DNA of 15,216 bases from an uncultured Faecalibacterium sp. (GCA_900772565.1 CAAHET010000023.1:1-15216); one strand, 5' to 3'; counted from the stretch's first letter, positions 1 through 6,897 are shown. Notes: generated by a model not told the origin, from the sequence alone. Numbers and translations are program-made.

Positions 1-1
1 A

Positions 2-199
2 TTTACGCTATTAGCAGATCCGGAGCGTAAAGTTATTGAAGCATATGATGTCTGGAAAGAAAAGAAAAATTATGGCAAAGTCTCTATGGGAGTAGTAAGA
101 ACCACATATCTTATTGATGAACAGGGGATTATTATAAAGGCAAATGATAAAGTCAAGGCTGCAGATGATCCTGAAAATATGCTCAAGGAATTAGATTAA
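2..199 (+). CDS. bcp: Bcp/AhpC-type peroxiredoxin, C-terminal part only
   Basis: The open frame enters from the left edge and gives 65 residues before TAA. The stretch ending in VRTTYLIDEQGIIIKA is the typical C-terminal strand region of thioredoxin-dependent peroxiredoxins of the Bcp/PrxQ class (reduction of H2O2 and organic peroxides using thioredoxin). The preceding segment, ADPERKVIEAYDVW, is also typical of that class. The peroxidatic cysteine lies upstream of the window, so catalytic competence cannot be judged. The stop codon overlaps the start of yaaA by one base (TAATG), which implies translational coupling and one operon for peroxide defence. Family assignment is good; the exact subclass is less certain. 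Confidence 0.85.
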   Translation, partial: FTLLADPERKVIEAYDVWKEKKNYGKVSMGVVRTTYLIDEQGIIIKANDKVKAADDPENMLKELD

Positions 200-948
200 T
201 GAAGATTATATTATCGCCTGCAAAGAAGATGATTACAGATACTGACAGCATAGCACCGGTTACTTTACCGGAGTTTATTGATAAGACAACAGAGATATTA
301 AACTGGTTGAAAGATAGGTCAAAAGAGGAACTGAAAGCTATCTGGAAATGTAATGACAAAATTCTGGAACAGAACTTCAATAGACTGGAAAATATGAACC
401 TTTATCAGATGCTCACTCCGGCTGTTTTATCATATGAAGGAATTGCTTTTCAATATATGGCACCATCTGTGTTTGAAGATATGCAGTTTGAGTATGTGCA
501 AAATCATTTGAGAATACTGTCTGCATTTTATGGGGTTCTGAAACCAATGGATGGTGTGACACCTTATCGTTTAGAAATGCAGGCAAAGGTCGGAATTGGA
601 GATGCAAAAAATCTGTATGAGTACTGGGGAGACTTGTTATACCGCTCAGTAATCGATGACAGCAGGATTATCATTAATCTGGCATCAAAAGAATACTCAA
701 AATGTATAGAAAAGTATCTGATACCGCAGGATAGATATATTACGGTTACATTTTGTGAGTTATCCGGAGATAAACTGGTAACAAAAGGTACATATGCCAA
801 GATGGCTCGTGGTGAAATGGTCAGATTCATGGCAGAAAATAATATTGAGAATCCAGTGGAGATTCAGAAATTTGACAGACTTGGCTATTTTTTCCGGTCT
901 GATTTGTCATCAGCTACAGAATATGTTTTTGAACGAAAAATAGAATAA
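199..948 (+). CDS. yaaA: YaaA family peroxide-stress protein
   Basis: The product is 249 residues, the usual length for the family (YaaA, formerly DUF328/UPF0246). It opens with MKIILSPAKKM, the conserved family start, and contains the conserved FYGVLKPMDGVTPYRLEM and NLASKEY blocks (about residues 113-131 and 160-166). In E. coli, YaaA limits damage from H2O2 by lowering unincorporated iron and binds DNA; that role is known from the family and not shown here. Translation is coupled to the peroxiredoxin by a one-base overlap, and the next gene is a PerR-type regulator, so the context fits peroxide stress. The gene is AT-rich like its neighbours up to 2446. Confidence 0.92.
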   Translation: MKIILSPAKKMITDTDSIAPVTLPEFIDKTTEILNWLKDRSKEELKAIWKCNDKILEQNFNRLENMNLYQMLTPAVLSYEGIAFQYMAPSVFEDMQFEYVQNHLRILSAFYGVLKPMDGVTPYRLEMQAKVGIGDAKNLYEYWGDLLYRSVIDDSRIIINLASKEYSKCIEKYLIPQDRYITVTFCELSGDKLVTKGTYAKMARGEMVRFMAENNIENPVEIQKFDRLGYFFRSDLSSATEYVFERKIE

Positions 949-983
949 TTTCTTAAATGAAAGATGCTCGGTAAGGGTATTTA

Positions 984-1004
984 TTATAATAATAGGAATT
1001 ATTA
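984..1004 (+). promoter_or_regulatory. AT-rich inverted repeat upstream of perR promoter (possible PerR box)
   Basis: A 7-bp inverted repeat TAATAAT-AGGA-ATTATTA spans 987-1004. An overlapping 15-mer at 984-998 (TTATAATAATAGGAA) matches 11 of the 14 defined positions of the B. subtilis PerR box, TTATAATNATTATAA. It lies about 10 bases upstream of the -35 hexamer. It could be a second regulator site or simply AT-rich spacer; the match is by eye. Confidence 0.35.
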
Positions 1005-1014
1005 CTATTTTCTC

Positions 1015-1043
1015 TTGACATTGAACTTGAAACAATGTATAAT
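1015..1043 (+). promoter_or_regulatory. Consensus sigma-A promoter for perR
   Basis: A perfect -35 TTGACA (1015-1020) and perfect -10 TATAAT (1038-1043) are separated by 17 bases. Transcription would start about 1050, inside the inverted repeat that follows. It lies in the 129-base gap after yaaA and probably drives perR and ldh, whose reading frames overlap. Confidence 0.9.
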
Positions 1044-1071
1044 CCTTATTAGGAATAAATCCTAATAAGGA
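1043..1071 (+). promoter_or_regulatory. Inverted-repeat operator at the perR transcription start
   Basis: Two perfect 12-base arms, TCCTTATTAGGA (1043-1054) and TCCTAATAAGGA (1060-1071), flank ATAAA. The repeat begins at the last base of the -10, covers the expected start site, and its right arm overlaps the Shine-Dalgarno AAGGAGGG (1067-1074) of perR. The position suits repression by a Fur-family dimer, probably autoregulation by PerR. In RNA, only the part downstream of the start site would be present, so a full hairpin hiding the ribosome site is less likely than a DNA operator. Confidence 0.65.
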
Positions 1072-1077
1072 GGGCGG

Positions 1078-1485
1078 ATGACAAATAGAAGAAATACCAT
1101 TCAAAAAGATCTGGTAAGAAATGCTGTATATGAGATGAAAAGGCATGTTACAGCAAATGAAGTGTATGAATTTATAAAAGAAGCATATCCTACAATCGGA
1201 AAAGGCACTGTATATAGAAATCTTGATATATTGGTAGAGGAGGGTTCGTTAAGGAAAGTCGAAGTTCCGGATGGACCAAATAGGTTTGATTTTACATTGA
1301 AAAATCATTACCATGTCAGGTGCGTAAAGTGCGGTGCGGTTTCAGATGTGGATATGGATGAAATACCGGATTTACTGGAAAGAATTCATAACACTCATGG
1401 AATTGAATTTTTGGATTATGATATTTCGTTTAAAGGAATTTGCCTGAAATGCAGTGAGAAGGTGAAGAAGGAAAAATATGGATAG
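1078..1485 (+). CDS. perR: PerR-type Fur-family peroxide-responsive repressor
   Basis: The 135-residue protein has a Fur-family winged helix (about residues 8-65, with GKGTVYRNLDILVEEG) and a metal-binding dimerisation domain. Zinc-type cysteine pairs are C82/C85 (CVKC) and C122/C125 (CLKC). The regulatory site resembles B. subtilis PerR: H23, H77 and H79 (HYH), and D71 in NRFDF, where PerR has Asp and Fur or Zur usually have Glu. In PerR, iron-bound histidines are oxidised by H2O2, which releases DNA. The start is fixed by AAGGAGGG seven or so bases upstream. It is flanked by peroxiredoxin/yaaA and redox genes and preceded by its own promoter and operator. PerR rather than Fur or Zur is my inference from the Asp and the context. 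Confidence 0.85.
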   Translation: MTNRRNTIQKDLVRNAVYEMKRHVTANEVYEFIKEAYPTIGKGTVYRNLDILVEEGSLRKVEVPDGPNRFDFTLKNHYHVRCVKCGAVSDVDMDEIPDLLERIHNTHGIEFLDYDISFKGICLKCSEKVKKEKYG

Positions 1486-2446
1486 GAAAGCAATGTATAA
1501 AATGATTAATTCAAAAAAAGCAGTAATGATAGGCTGTGGCTTTGTTGGTTCTGCATCGGTATTTGCTCTGATGCAGAGTGGCTTGTTTACAGAGATTGTC
1601 CTTATCGATGCAGATAAGAACAAGGCAGAAGGAGAAGCGATGGATATCAGTCATGGTATTCCATTTGCGAGTCCGATGAAAATATATGCCGGAGATTATG
1701 ATGATGTGGCTGATGCTGCAATAGTTATCATATCTGCCGGAGCTGGACAGAAGCCGGGAGAGACAAGGCTTGATCTCGTAAATAAAAATGTATCAATATT
1801 TAAGTCAATCATTCCTGAAATAGCAAAGAGAAATTTTGCAGGTATCATGCTTGTAGTTGCGAATCCGGTAGATATCCTGACTCAGGTAGCCATAAAGTTA
1901 TCAGGACTTCCGGAAAACAGGGTTATCGGATCTGGTACTGTGTTAGATAGTGCCAGATTAAGATATAAGCTTGGTGAGCATTTATCTGTGGACAGCAGGA
2001 GTGTTCATGCATTCATAGTAGGTGAGCATGGAGACAGCGAAGTTGTAGCATGGTCATCAGCCAATGTATCTGGTGTTCCATTAAGTGAAATGTGTGAAAT
2101 GCGTGGACATTACAAGCACAAGGAAAACACGGCAGAAATAGCTACAGCAGTCAAGAACAGTGCTTATGAAATTATAAATAAAAAGCACGCTACATATTAT
2201 GGAATTGCAATGTCTGTAAAAAGAATATGCGAAGTGATTATGAGAGATGAAAAATCAATACTTCCTGTATCACACATGATTCATGGAGTATATGATATTG
2301 ACGGAGTAGCGTTAAGTATGCCAGCTATTGTAGGTGCAGATGGCATTGAGTCTGATATACCTATTAATTTAAGTGGCGAGGAAGCGTTAAAGCTTAAGGA
2401 ATCCGCAGATTCATTGAAAAAGATAATGGAGACAATTGAATTATAA
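1478..2446 (+). CDS. ldh: L-lactate dehydrogenase
   Basis: NAD-dependent reduction of pyruvate to L-lactate in the cytoplasm. The 322-residue length is normal. The dinucleotide-binding loop is G19-C-G-F-V-G24. The substrate loop GQKPGETR carries Q91, where malate dehydrogenases have Arg, plus R97. Catalytic H184 lies in VGEHGDSE, and VVANPVD supplies the conserved Asn. The start at 1478 overlaps the end of perR by eight bases and has AAGGA upstream. ATGs at 1493 (AGGA just upstream) and 1502 are also possible starts and would shorten the tail before the Rossmann strand. Co-transcription with a PerR-type regulator suggests a role in NADH disposal under oxidative stress, which is inference. This is the last fully AT-rich gene. 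Confidence 0.92.
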   Translation: MDRKAMYKMINSKKAVMIGCGFVGSASVFALMQSGLFTEIVLIDADKNKAEGEAMDISHGIPFASPMKIYAGDYDDVADAAIVIISAGAGQKPGETRLDLVNKNVSIFKSIIPEIAKRNFAGIMLVVANPVDILTQVAIKLSGLPENRVIGSGTVLDSARLRYKLGEHLSVDSRSVHAFIVGEHGDSEVVAWSSANVSGVPLSEMCEMRGHYKHKENTAEIATAVKNSAYEIINKKHATYYGIAMSVKRICEVIMRDEKSILPVSHMIHGVYDIDGVALSMPAIVGADGIESDIPINLSGEEALKLKESADSLKKIMETIEL

Positions 2447-2473
2447 ATTTTACACATGGAAGGAGAAAAAGGC

Positions 2474-2848
2474 ATGGAAGTAAGGTATTATATTTGTAAG
2501 CATTGCGGCAACATCATCGCCAAGGTCAAAGACACAGGTGTGCCCATCGTCTGCTGCGGCGAGCCGATGAGCGAGATCATCCCCGGCACGACCGACGCGG
2601 CGGTTGAAAAGCACGTCCCCGTCTGGACGGTGGAAAACGGCGTTGTCCATGTGAAGGTCGGCTCCGTGGAGCATCCTATGCTGCCGGAGCACTATATCGA
2701 GTGGGTCTCCCTCCACACCAAACAGGGTAATCAGCGCAAGGAGCTGCACCCCGGCGAGAAGCCCGAGGTCTGCTTCGCTCTCTGCGAGGGGGACGAAGTC
2801 GAAGCGGTCTACGCCTACTGCAACCTCCACAGTCTGTGGAAAGCGTGA
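2474..2848 (+). CDS. dfx: Desulfoferrodoxin (superoxide reductase, two-iron class)
   Basis: Reduces superoxide to H2O2 without making O2, usually with electrons from rubredoxin. From ATG 2474 (AAGGAG ten bases upstream) the protein has 124 residues. The desulforedoxin-like centre I ligands are C8, C11, C27 and C28. The catalytic centre II ligands are H47, H67, H73, C116 and H119, with the preceding E45-K46 pair; all are present. An upstream in-frame ATG at 2456 would add six residues but has a poorer ribosome site. Composition is odd: the leader and first dozen codons are AT-rich, and from about codon 11-14 on the gene is strongly GC-rich like everything to its right. It follows ldh by 27 bases and ends at a strong terminator. 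Confidence 0.95.
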   Translation: MEVRYYICKHCGNIIAKVKDTGVPIVCCGEPMSEIIPGTTDAAVEKHVPVWTVENGVVHVKVGSVEHPMLPEHYIEWVSLHTKQGNQRKELHPGEKPEVCFALCEGDEVEAVYAYCNLHSLWKA

Positions 2849-2860
2849 TTCATCTTTCAA

Positions 2861-2893
2861 AAATCCGGTGCTCAAAAAGCACCGGATTTTTTT
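2861..2893 (+). terminator. Rho-independent terminator after desulfoferrodoxin
   Basis: A perfect 12-bp stem, AAATCCGGTGCT (2861-2872) with AGCACCGGATTT (2878-2889), has a CAAAA loop and runs into an unbroken T tract to 2893. It separates the desulfoferrodoxin transcript from the Rrf2 unit. Confidence 0.93.
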
Positions 2894-2977
2894 ATCAATG
2901 TAACCTCGTCACAGAAAAAGACTTTGTCCTGCGGTATGATAAAGCCACAATCAATAAACAAGAAAGAGGTGGCGAAC

Positions 2978-3085
2978 ATGAAAATCAAGCTCAATCCCGA
3001 TCAGGAGATTGTCAATATGAAAAGGAACATGGCTTTTCGCTGAATGGAAAGCGAAGCTGACCCGGGTTGGGGCGGTCTGTATGAA
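2978..3085 (+). pseudogene. Possible remnant of a ferredoxin:thioredoxin reductase-like gene
   Basis: An ATG at 2978, preceded by AGAGGTGG, opens MKIKLNPDQEIV. From memory this matches the characteristic start of clostridial catalytic ferredoxin:thioredoxin reductase-like proteins. After 21 codons the frame meets TGA (3041-3043). In the same frame beyond the stop, EADPGWGGLYES (to about 3088) resembles the usual C-terminal region of those proteins (a DP...G...LYY pattern). The cysteine motifs expected between (CPC, CxC, CHC) are absent. I read this as a gene that lost its cysteine-rich middle and acquired a stop. It could also be a chance 21-residue ORF. The assignment rests on short similarity. 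Confidence 0.35.
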
Positions 3086-3105
3086 AGCGATATTTTTTTT
3101 GAAAT

Positions 3106-3138
3106 AATCTTGACAAAATTTATCAAGATTGATATGAT
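3106..3138 (+). promoter_or_regulatory. Rrf2 gene promoter with overlapping inverted-repeat operator
   Basis: The -35 TTGACA (3110-3115) and -10 TATGAT (3133-3138) are 17 bases apart. An 8-bp perfect inverted repeat, AATCTTGA (3106-3113) and TCAAGATT (3123-3130), with a nine-base spacer, covers the -35 and most of the spacer. Its core is TTGA-N9-TCAA. Known Rrf2 proteins such as RirA and IscR bind dyads of comparable size, so autorepression by the adjacent Rrf2 protein is likely (inference). Confidence 0.8.
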
Positions 3139-3173
3139 GGTATTAACAAGCAAGCGAAAAGAGGATGTGGAGC

Positions 3174-3605
3174 ATGATCATCACCAAAGAGACGGACTAC
3201 GCGCTGCGCATTTTGCGGGTGCTGCTGGACGGGGAGAAGCATTCGGTGGCCGAGATGTCGGAAACGGAATTGATCCCCAATCAGTTTGCCTACCAGATTC
3301 TGCGCAAGCTCTCCGCCGGCAATTTGGTGCGGGTGAGCCGCGGCGCTCTCGGCGGCTGCGAGCTGTCCTGCGATCTGGACGCGACCTCCCTCTACGATCT
3401 CATGGGGGTCGTGGGGGAGCGGGGCATCCTGTGCGCCTGCATGGAGCCGGGATATGAATGCCGCTGGCAGGACAAGCATGGGCGGTGCGCCATCCACTGT
3501 CAGCTGGCGGCCTTGCAGCAAAAGCAGGACGAGGCGTTCCGTGCCGTGAGCCTGCGCAGGCTGCTGACCGGCGGATCCGATCCCCAAGATACAAGCAAGC
3601 TGTAA
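3174..3605 (+). CDS. Rrf2-family transcriptional regulator, probable Fe-S sensor
   Basis: The 143-residue protein starts with the classic Rrf2 N-terminus (ITKETDYALRILRVL), a winged helix through about residue 65 (AYQILRKLSAGNLVRVSRGALGG), then a dimer helix and a cysteine-rich segment. Cysteines at 87, 89, 96, 105 and 109 cover the region where IscR, NsrR and RsrR-type proteins bind an Fe-S cluster; C62 and C66 are extra. A labile cluster would let it sense O2, NO or Fe-S status. I chose ATG 3174 because AGAGG lies about ten bases upstream; ATG 3165 has no properly spaced ribosome site. It is 22 bases upstream of the acyl-CoA dehydrogenase fusion, so it probably controls that gene and the flavodiiron gene. 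The exact signal cannot be told. Confidence 0.88.
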   Translation: MIITKETDYALRILRVLLDGEKHSVAEMSETELIPNQFAYQILRKLSAGNLVRVSRGALGGCELSCDLDATSLYDLMGVVGERGILCACMEPGYECRWQDKHGRCAIHCQLAALQQKQDEAFRAVSLRRLLTGGSDPQDTSKL

Positions 3606-3627
3606 AATTTTAAAAGGAGGTACCCCT

Positions 3628-5541
3628 ATGCTGTTTCAAACCACGTCGGCGCACGAAGAGCTGCGCGCGAAGATCCGGAGTTTTGCGGAAGAGGAGATCA
3701 AGCCCCTCGCATTTTTAATGGATCAGAACAACGAGTTTCCCGATGAGGCTGTCAAGAAGCTGGGTAAGCTGGGCTGGATGGGCATTCCCTACCCCAAGGA
3801 GTACGGCGGTGCCGGTCTTGATGCTCTGAGCTACGCCATCGCGGTGGAGGAGCTGGCCCGTGTGGACGGCGGCACGGGCGTAATCCTCTCCGCCCACGTC
3901 TCCCTCGGCTCATGGCCCATTTTCGCCTATGGCACCGAGGAGCAGAAGAAGAAATATCTGGTTCCGCTGGCCAAGGGCGAGAAGATCGGCGCCTTCGGCC
4001 TTACGGAGACCAACGCCGGATCCGACGCCGGCGGCACGGAGACCACGGCGCTGGATAAGGGGGACTACTACCTCCTCAACGGCGGCAAGATCTTCATTAC
4101 CAACGCCCCTAAGGCGGACACCTATGTGATTTTCGCCGTCACCACGCCGGACATCGGCACTCGGGGCATCTCCGCTTTCATCGTGGAGAAGGGCTGGAAG
4201 GGCTTTGAGTTCGGCGACCACTATGACAAGATGGGTATTCGCTCCTCCTCCACGGCGGAGCTGATCTTCAACGACGTGAAGGTTCCCAAGGAAAACCTAT
4301 TGGGCAAGGAGGGCGAGGGCTTCAAGATTGCCATGTCAACGCTGGACGGCGGACGCATCGGCATCGCCGCGCAGGCGCTGGGCATCGCCCAGGGCGCGTT
4401 TGAGCACGCGTTGAGCTATTCCAAGGAGCGCGTCCAGTTCGGCAAGCCCATCGCGGCCCAGCAGAGCATCGCCTTCAAGCTGGCGGATATGGCAACCAAG
4501 CTGCGCTGCGCCCGGTTCCTCATCTACTCCGCGGCGGAGCTGAAGGAGCAGCACGCGCCTTACGGCATGGAGTCCGCCATGGCGAAGATGTACGCCTCGG
4601 ACATCGCGCTGGAGGTCACCAACGATGCCTTGCAGATCCACGGCGGCAGCGGCTACCTCAAGGGCATGGAGGTGGAACGGGCCTACCGCGACGCCAAGAT
4701 CACCACCCTCTACGAGGGCACTAACGAGATCCAGCGGGTGGTCATCGCCTCTCATCTGTTGGGCAGGCTGGGCAAGAGCTCCGGCGGCGAGAGCCGTTCG
4801 GCGGCCAAGAAACCCGCGCCCATCACCGGCATTCGCAAAAAGACCATCTTCCGGGAGGGGGATGCTGCCCAGCAGGTGGCCGACCTTGTGGCGGCGCTGA
4901 AGAAGGATGGTCACGACTTCTCCGTGGGCATCCCTATGGATACGCCCATCCCGCAGGCGGAGCGGGTGGTCTCCGCGGGCAAGGGCATCGGGGAGAAAAA
5001 GAACATGAAACTGGTAGAGTCGCTGGCCAAGGCCGCCGGCGCGGCCATCGGTTCTTCCCGCCCTGTGGCGGAGACTCTCAAATATCTGCCGCTGAACCGC
5101 TATGTGGGTATGTCCGGTCAGAAGTTCACCGGCAATCTGTACATCGCCTGCGGCATCTCCGGCGCATCCCAGCACCTTAAGGGCATCAAGGACGCCTCCA
5201 CCATCGTGGCCATCAATAAGAACGGTAACGCGCCTATCTTCAAGAACTGCGACTACGGCATCGTGGGCGATGTGGAGGAGATCCTGCCCCTGCTCACTGC
5301 CGCGCTGGATAGCGGCGAAAAGCTGCCCGCGCCGCCCATGGTAAAGATGAAGCGGCCCACGCCGCCGAAGCCCGCCCCCATTGGCGACCGCTACGTCTGC
5401 AGCGGCTGCGGCTACGAGTATGTGCCGGAGTTGGGCGACGAGGACGGCGAGATCGCGCCCGGTACGCTCTTTGAGCAGCTTCCCGCCGAGTGGGTGTGTC
5501 CCGAGTGCGCGGAGACGAAGGATCAATTTGTAAAGGCTTGA
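3628..5541 (+). CDS. Acyl-CoA dehydrogenase-EtfA(C-terminal)-rubredoxin fusion protein
   Basis: A 637-residue three-part flavoprotein with a near-perfect AAGGAGG ribosome site. Residues 1 to about 378 are a complete acyl-CoA dehydrogenase of the short-chain/butyryl-CoA type (FGLTETNAGSDAGG; GRIGIAAQALGIAQGAF; catalytic-base candidate E363 in LYEGTNEIQR). After a basic linker (about 380-400), residues from about 440 to 565 match the FAD-binding C-terminal half of EtfA (AERVVSAGKGIG from 444; GISGASQH 509-516; then AINKNGNAPIF). The N-terminal half of EtfA and all of EtfB are absent. Residues 588-637 are a rubredoxin with C591, C594, C624 and C627. Expected flow is acyl-CoA to FAD to FAD to rubredoxin iron. 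The next gene encodes a flavodiiron protein, the classic rubredoxin oxidase, 23 bases on. The substrate is inferred; activity and direction are untested. Confidence 0.93.
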   Translation: MLFQTTSAHEELRAKIRSFAEEEIKPLAFLMDQNNEFPDEAVKKLGKLGWMGIPYPKEYGGAGLDALSYAIAVEELARVDGGTGVILSAHVSLGSWPIFAYGTEEQKKKYLVPLAKGEKIGAFGLTETNAGSDAGGTETTALDKGDYYLLNGGKIFITNAPKADTYVIFAVTTPDIGTRGISAFIVEKGWKGFEFGDHYDKMGIRSSSTAELIFNDVKVPKENLLGKEGEGFKIAMSTLDGGRIGIAAQALGIAQGAFEHALSYSKERVQFGKPIAAQQSIAFKLADMATKLRCARFLIYSAAELKEQHAPYGMESAMAKMYASDIALEVTNDALQIHGGSGYLKGMEVERAYRDAKITTLYEGTNEIQRVVIASHLLGRLGKSSGGESRSAAKKPAPITGIRKKTIFREGDAAQQVADLVAALKKDGHDFSVGIPMDTPIPQAERVVSAGKGIGEKKNMKLVESLAKAAGAAIGSSRPVAETLKYLPLNRYVGMSGQKFTGNLYIACGISGASQHLKGIKDASTIVAINKNGNAPIFKNCDYGIVGDVEEILPLLTAALDSGEKLPAPPMVKMKRPTPPKPAPIGDRYVCSGCGYEYVPELGDEDGEIAPGTLFEQLPAEWVCPECAETKDQFVKA

Positions 5542-5564
5542 GGCCGTGAAGGAGGCAAGATAAG

Positions 5565-6776
5565 ATGTATTGCGTGCGTAAAGTAACGAACGACCTCTAC
5601 TGGGTGGGCGCCAACGACCATCGCCTGGCCCTGTTTGAAAACTGCTTTCCCATTCCCCGGGGCGTAAGCTACAACGCCTACTGCCTGCTGGATGAAAAGA
5701 CGGTGCTCTTTGACACGGTGGACTGGTCTGCCTGCCGCCAGCTTTTGGAAAATCTGGCGTATGTGCTGGATGGCCGCGAGCTGGACTATCTGCTGGTCAA
5801 CCATCTGGAGCCGGATCACGCCGCCTGCATCGAGGAGATCCTGCTGCGTCATCCCAAGGTGAAACTGATCTCCAACGAGAAGGCATTCATGCTCATGCGG
5901 CAGTTCGGCTTCCATGTGGACGGACATGAGTGCATCGAGGTGAAGGAGGGCGACACCTTCTCCTTCGGCAAGCACACCGTCACCTTTGTGGGCGCGCCTA
6001 TGGTTCACTGGCCGGAGGCTATGGTGACCCTCGACGTCACCGACGGCGTCCTCTTTTCCGCCGACGCCTTCGGCACCTTCGGCGCGCTGGACGGCAAGCT
6101 GTTCGCCGACGAGGTGGACTTCGAGCGGGACTGGCTGGACGACGCCCGCCGCTACCTTACCAACATCGTGGGCAAGTACGGCCCCCACATCCAGCTCCTG
6201 CTGAAAAAGGCCGGCGGCGTTTTGGATCAAATCAAGTACATCTGCCCGCTCCACGGCCCCGTGTGGCGCAAGGATCTGGGCTGGTTCATCGAAAAGTACG
6301 ACACATGGAGCCGCTATGCCCCTGAAACCCAGGGCGTGCTCATCGTCTACGCCTCTATGTATGGCAACACGGAGAACGCGGCGCAGGCGCTGGCGACCTC
6401 GCTCTGCGATAAGGGCATGAGCAAGGTGGCGATGTACGATGTGTCCTCCACTCATGTCTCCCAGCTAATCTCCGAGGCGTTTAAGTACAGTCGCATTGTC
6501 TTGGCCTCTGTGACCTACAACCTCGGCATCTACCCCGCCATGCATGACTTCCTCATGGATATGAAGGCACTGAATCTGCAAAACCGCACCTTTGCCATCA
6601 TTGAAAACGGCTCATGGGCGGTGAAGTCCGGTGACCTCATGCAGAAATTCGTCAACAATGAGCTTAAGAACATGACGGTGCTCAACGAGCGGCTCAGTCT
6701 CGCCTCGTCCATGGGCACGGACAAGCGCACTGAGTTGGAAGCACTGGCGGACGCCATTCTGGAATCTATGAAGTAA
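5565..6776 (+). CDS. fprA: Flavodiiron protein (FprA-type A flavoprotein), O2 or NO reductase
   Basis: A 403-residue two-domain class A flavodiiron protein. The metallo-beta-lactamase-like domain (about 1-250) carries the diiron ligands H80-x-E82-x-D84 (NHLEPDHA), H148 (GAPMVHWPEAM), D167 (SADAFG) and H230 (CPLHGPVW). The flavodoxin domain (about 256-400) has the FMN phosphate loop YASMYGNTENAA. In Clostridium, FprA proteins accept electrons from rubredoxin and reduce O2 to water; some relatives reduce NO. There is no rubredoxin or reductase domain of its own, but the gene just upstream ends in a rubredoxin, so the pair looks like a matched donor and acceptor. The ribosome site GAAGGAGG fixes the start. 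A terminator-like hairpin follows. Confidence 0.95.
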   Translation: MYCVRKVTNDLYWVGANDHRLALFENCFPIPRGVSYNAYCLLDEKTVLFDTVDWSACRQLLENLAYVLDGRELDYLLVNHLEPDHAACIEEILLRHPKVKLISNEKAFMLMRQFGFHVDGHECIEVKEGDTFSFGKHTVTFVGAPMVHWPEAMVTLDVTDGVLFSADAFGTFGALDGKLFADEVDFERDWLDDARRYLTNIVGKYGPHIQLLLKKAGGVLDQIKYICPLHGPVWRKDLGWFIEKYDTWSRYAPETQGVLIVYASMYGNTENAAQALATSLCDKGMSKVAMYDVSSTHVSQLISEAFKYSRIVLASVTYNLGIYPAMHDFLMDMKALNLQNRTFAIIENGSWAVKSGDLMQKFVNNELKNMTVLNERLSLASSMGTDKRTELEALADAILESMK

Positions 6777-6858
6777 CTGGCAAGGAAAGCCAAAACCAAG
6801 ACAACAGACAACAAACAGCCCCGCCGCGTCGGCTGCAGAAAAACCGGCTTTCAAAAAC

Positions 6859-6897
6859 AGAGCGGGCAAGCGTGATACTGCGCTTGCCCGCTCTTTG
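6859..6897 (+). terminator. Hairpin terminator after fprA
   Basis: A perfect 14-bp GC-rich stem, AGAGCGGGCAAGCG (6859-6872) and CGCTTGCCCGCTCT (6881-6894), has an eight-base loop but is followed only by TTTGCCC. The weak U tract suggests partial or less efficient termination before nrdA. The rest of the 166-base gap (6777-6942) shows no clear promoter or NrdR box by eye. Confidence 0.65.

Noticed and set aside
3041..3043. TGA in the ferredoxin:thioredoxin reductase-like remnant read as selenocysteine
   Set aside because: The cysteine motifs around it are absent and no convincing SECIS-like hairpin was seen directly after the TGA; decay is the simpler reading.
4336..5526. Long open frame of 396 codons on the minus strand opposite the acyl-CoA dehydrogenase fusion
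   Set aside because: It mirrors a GC-rich coding gene with strong motifs on the plus strand; its translation is low-complexity (rich in H, R, G, A, L), has no recognisable domain and no ribosome site.
5523..6455. 310-codon minus-strand frame opposite fprA
   Set aside because: Shadow of the flavodiiron gene, whose metal ligands are all in the plus frame.
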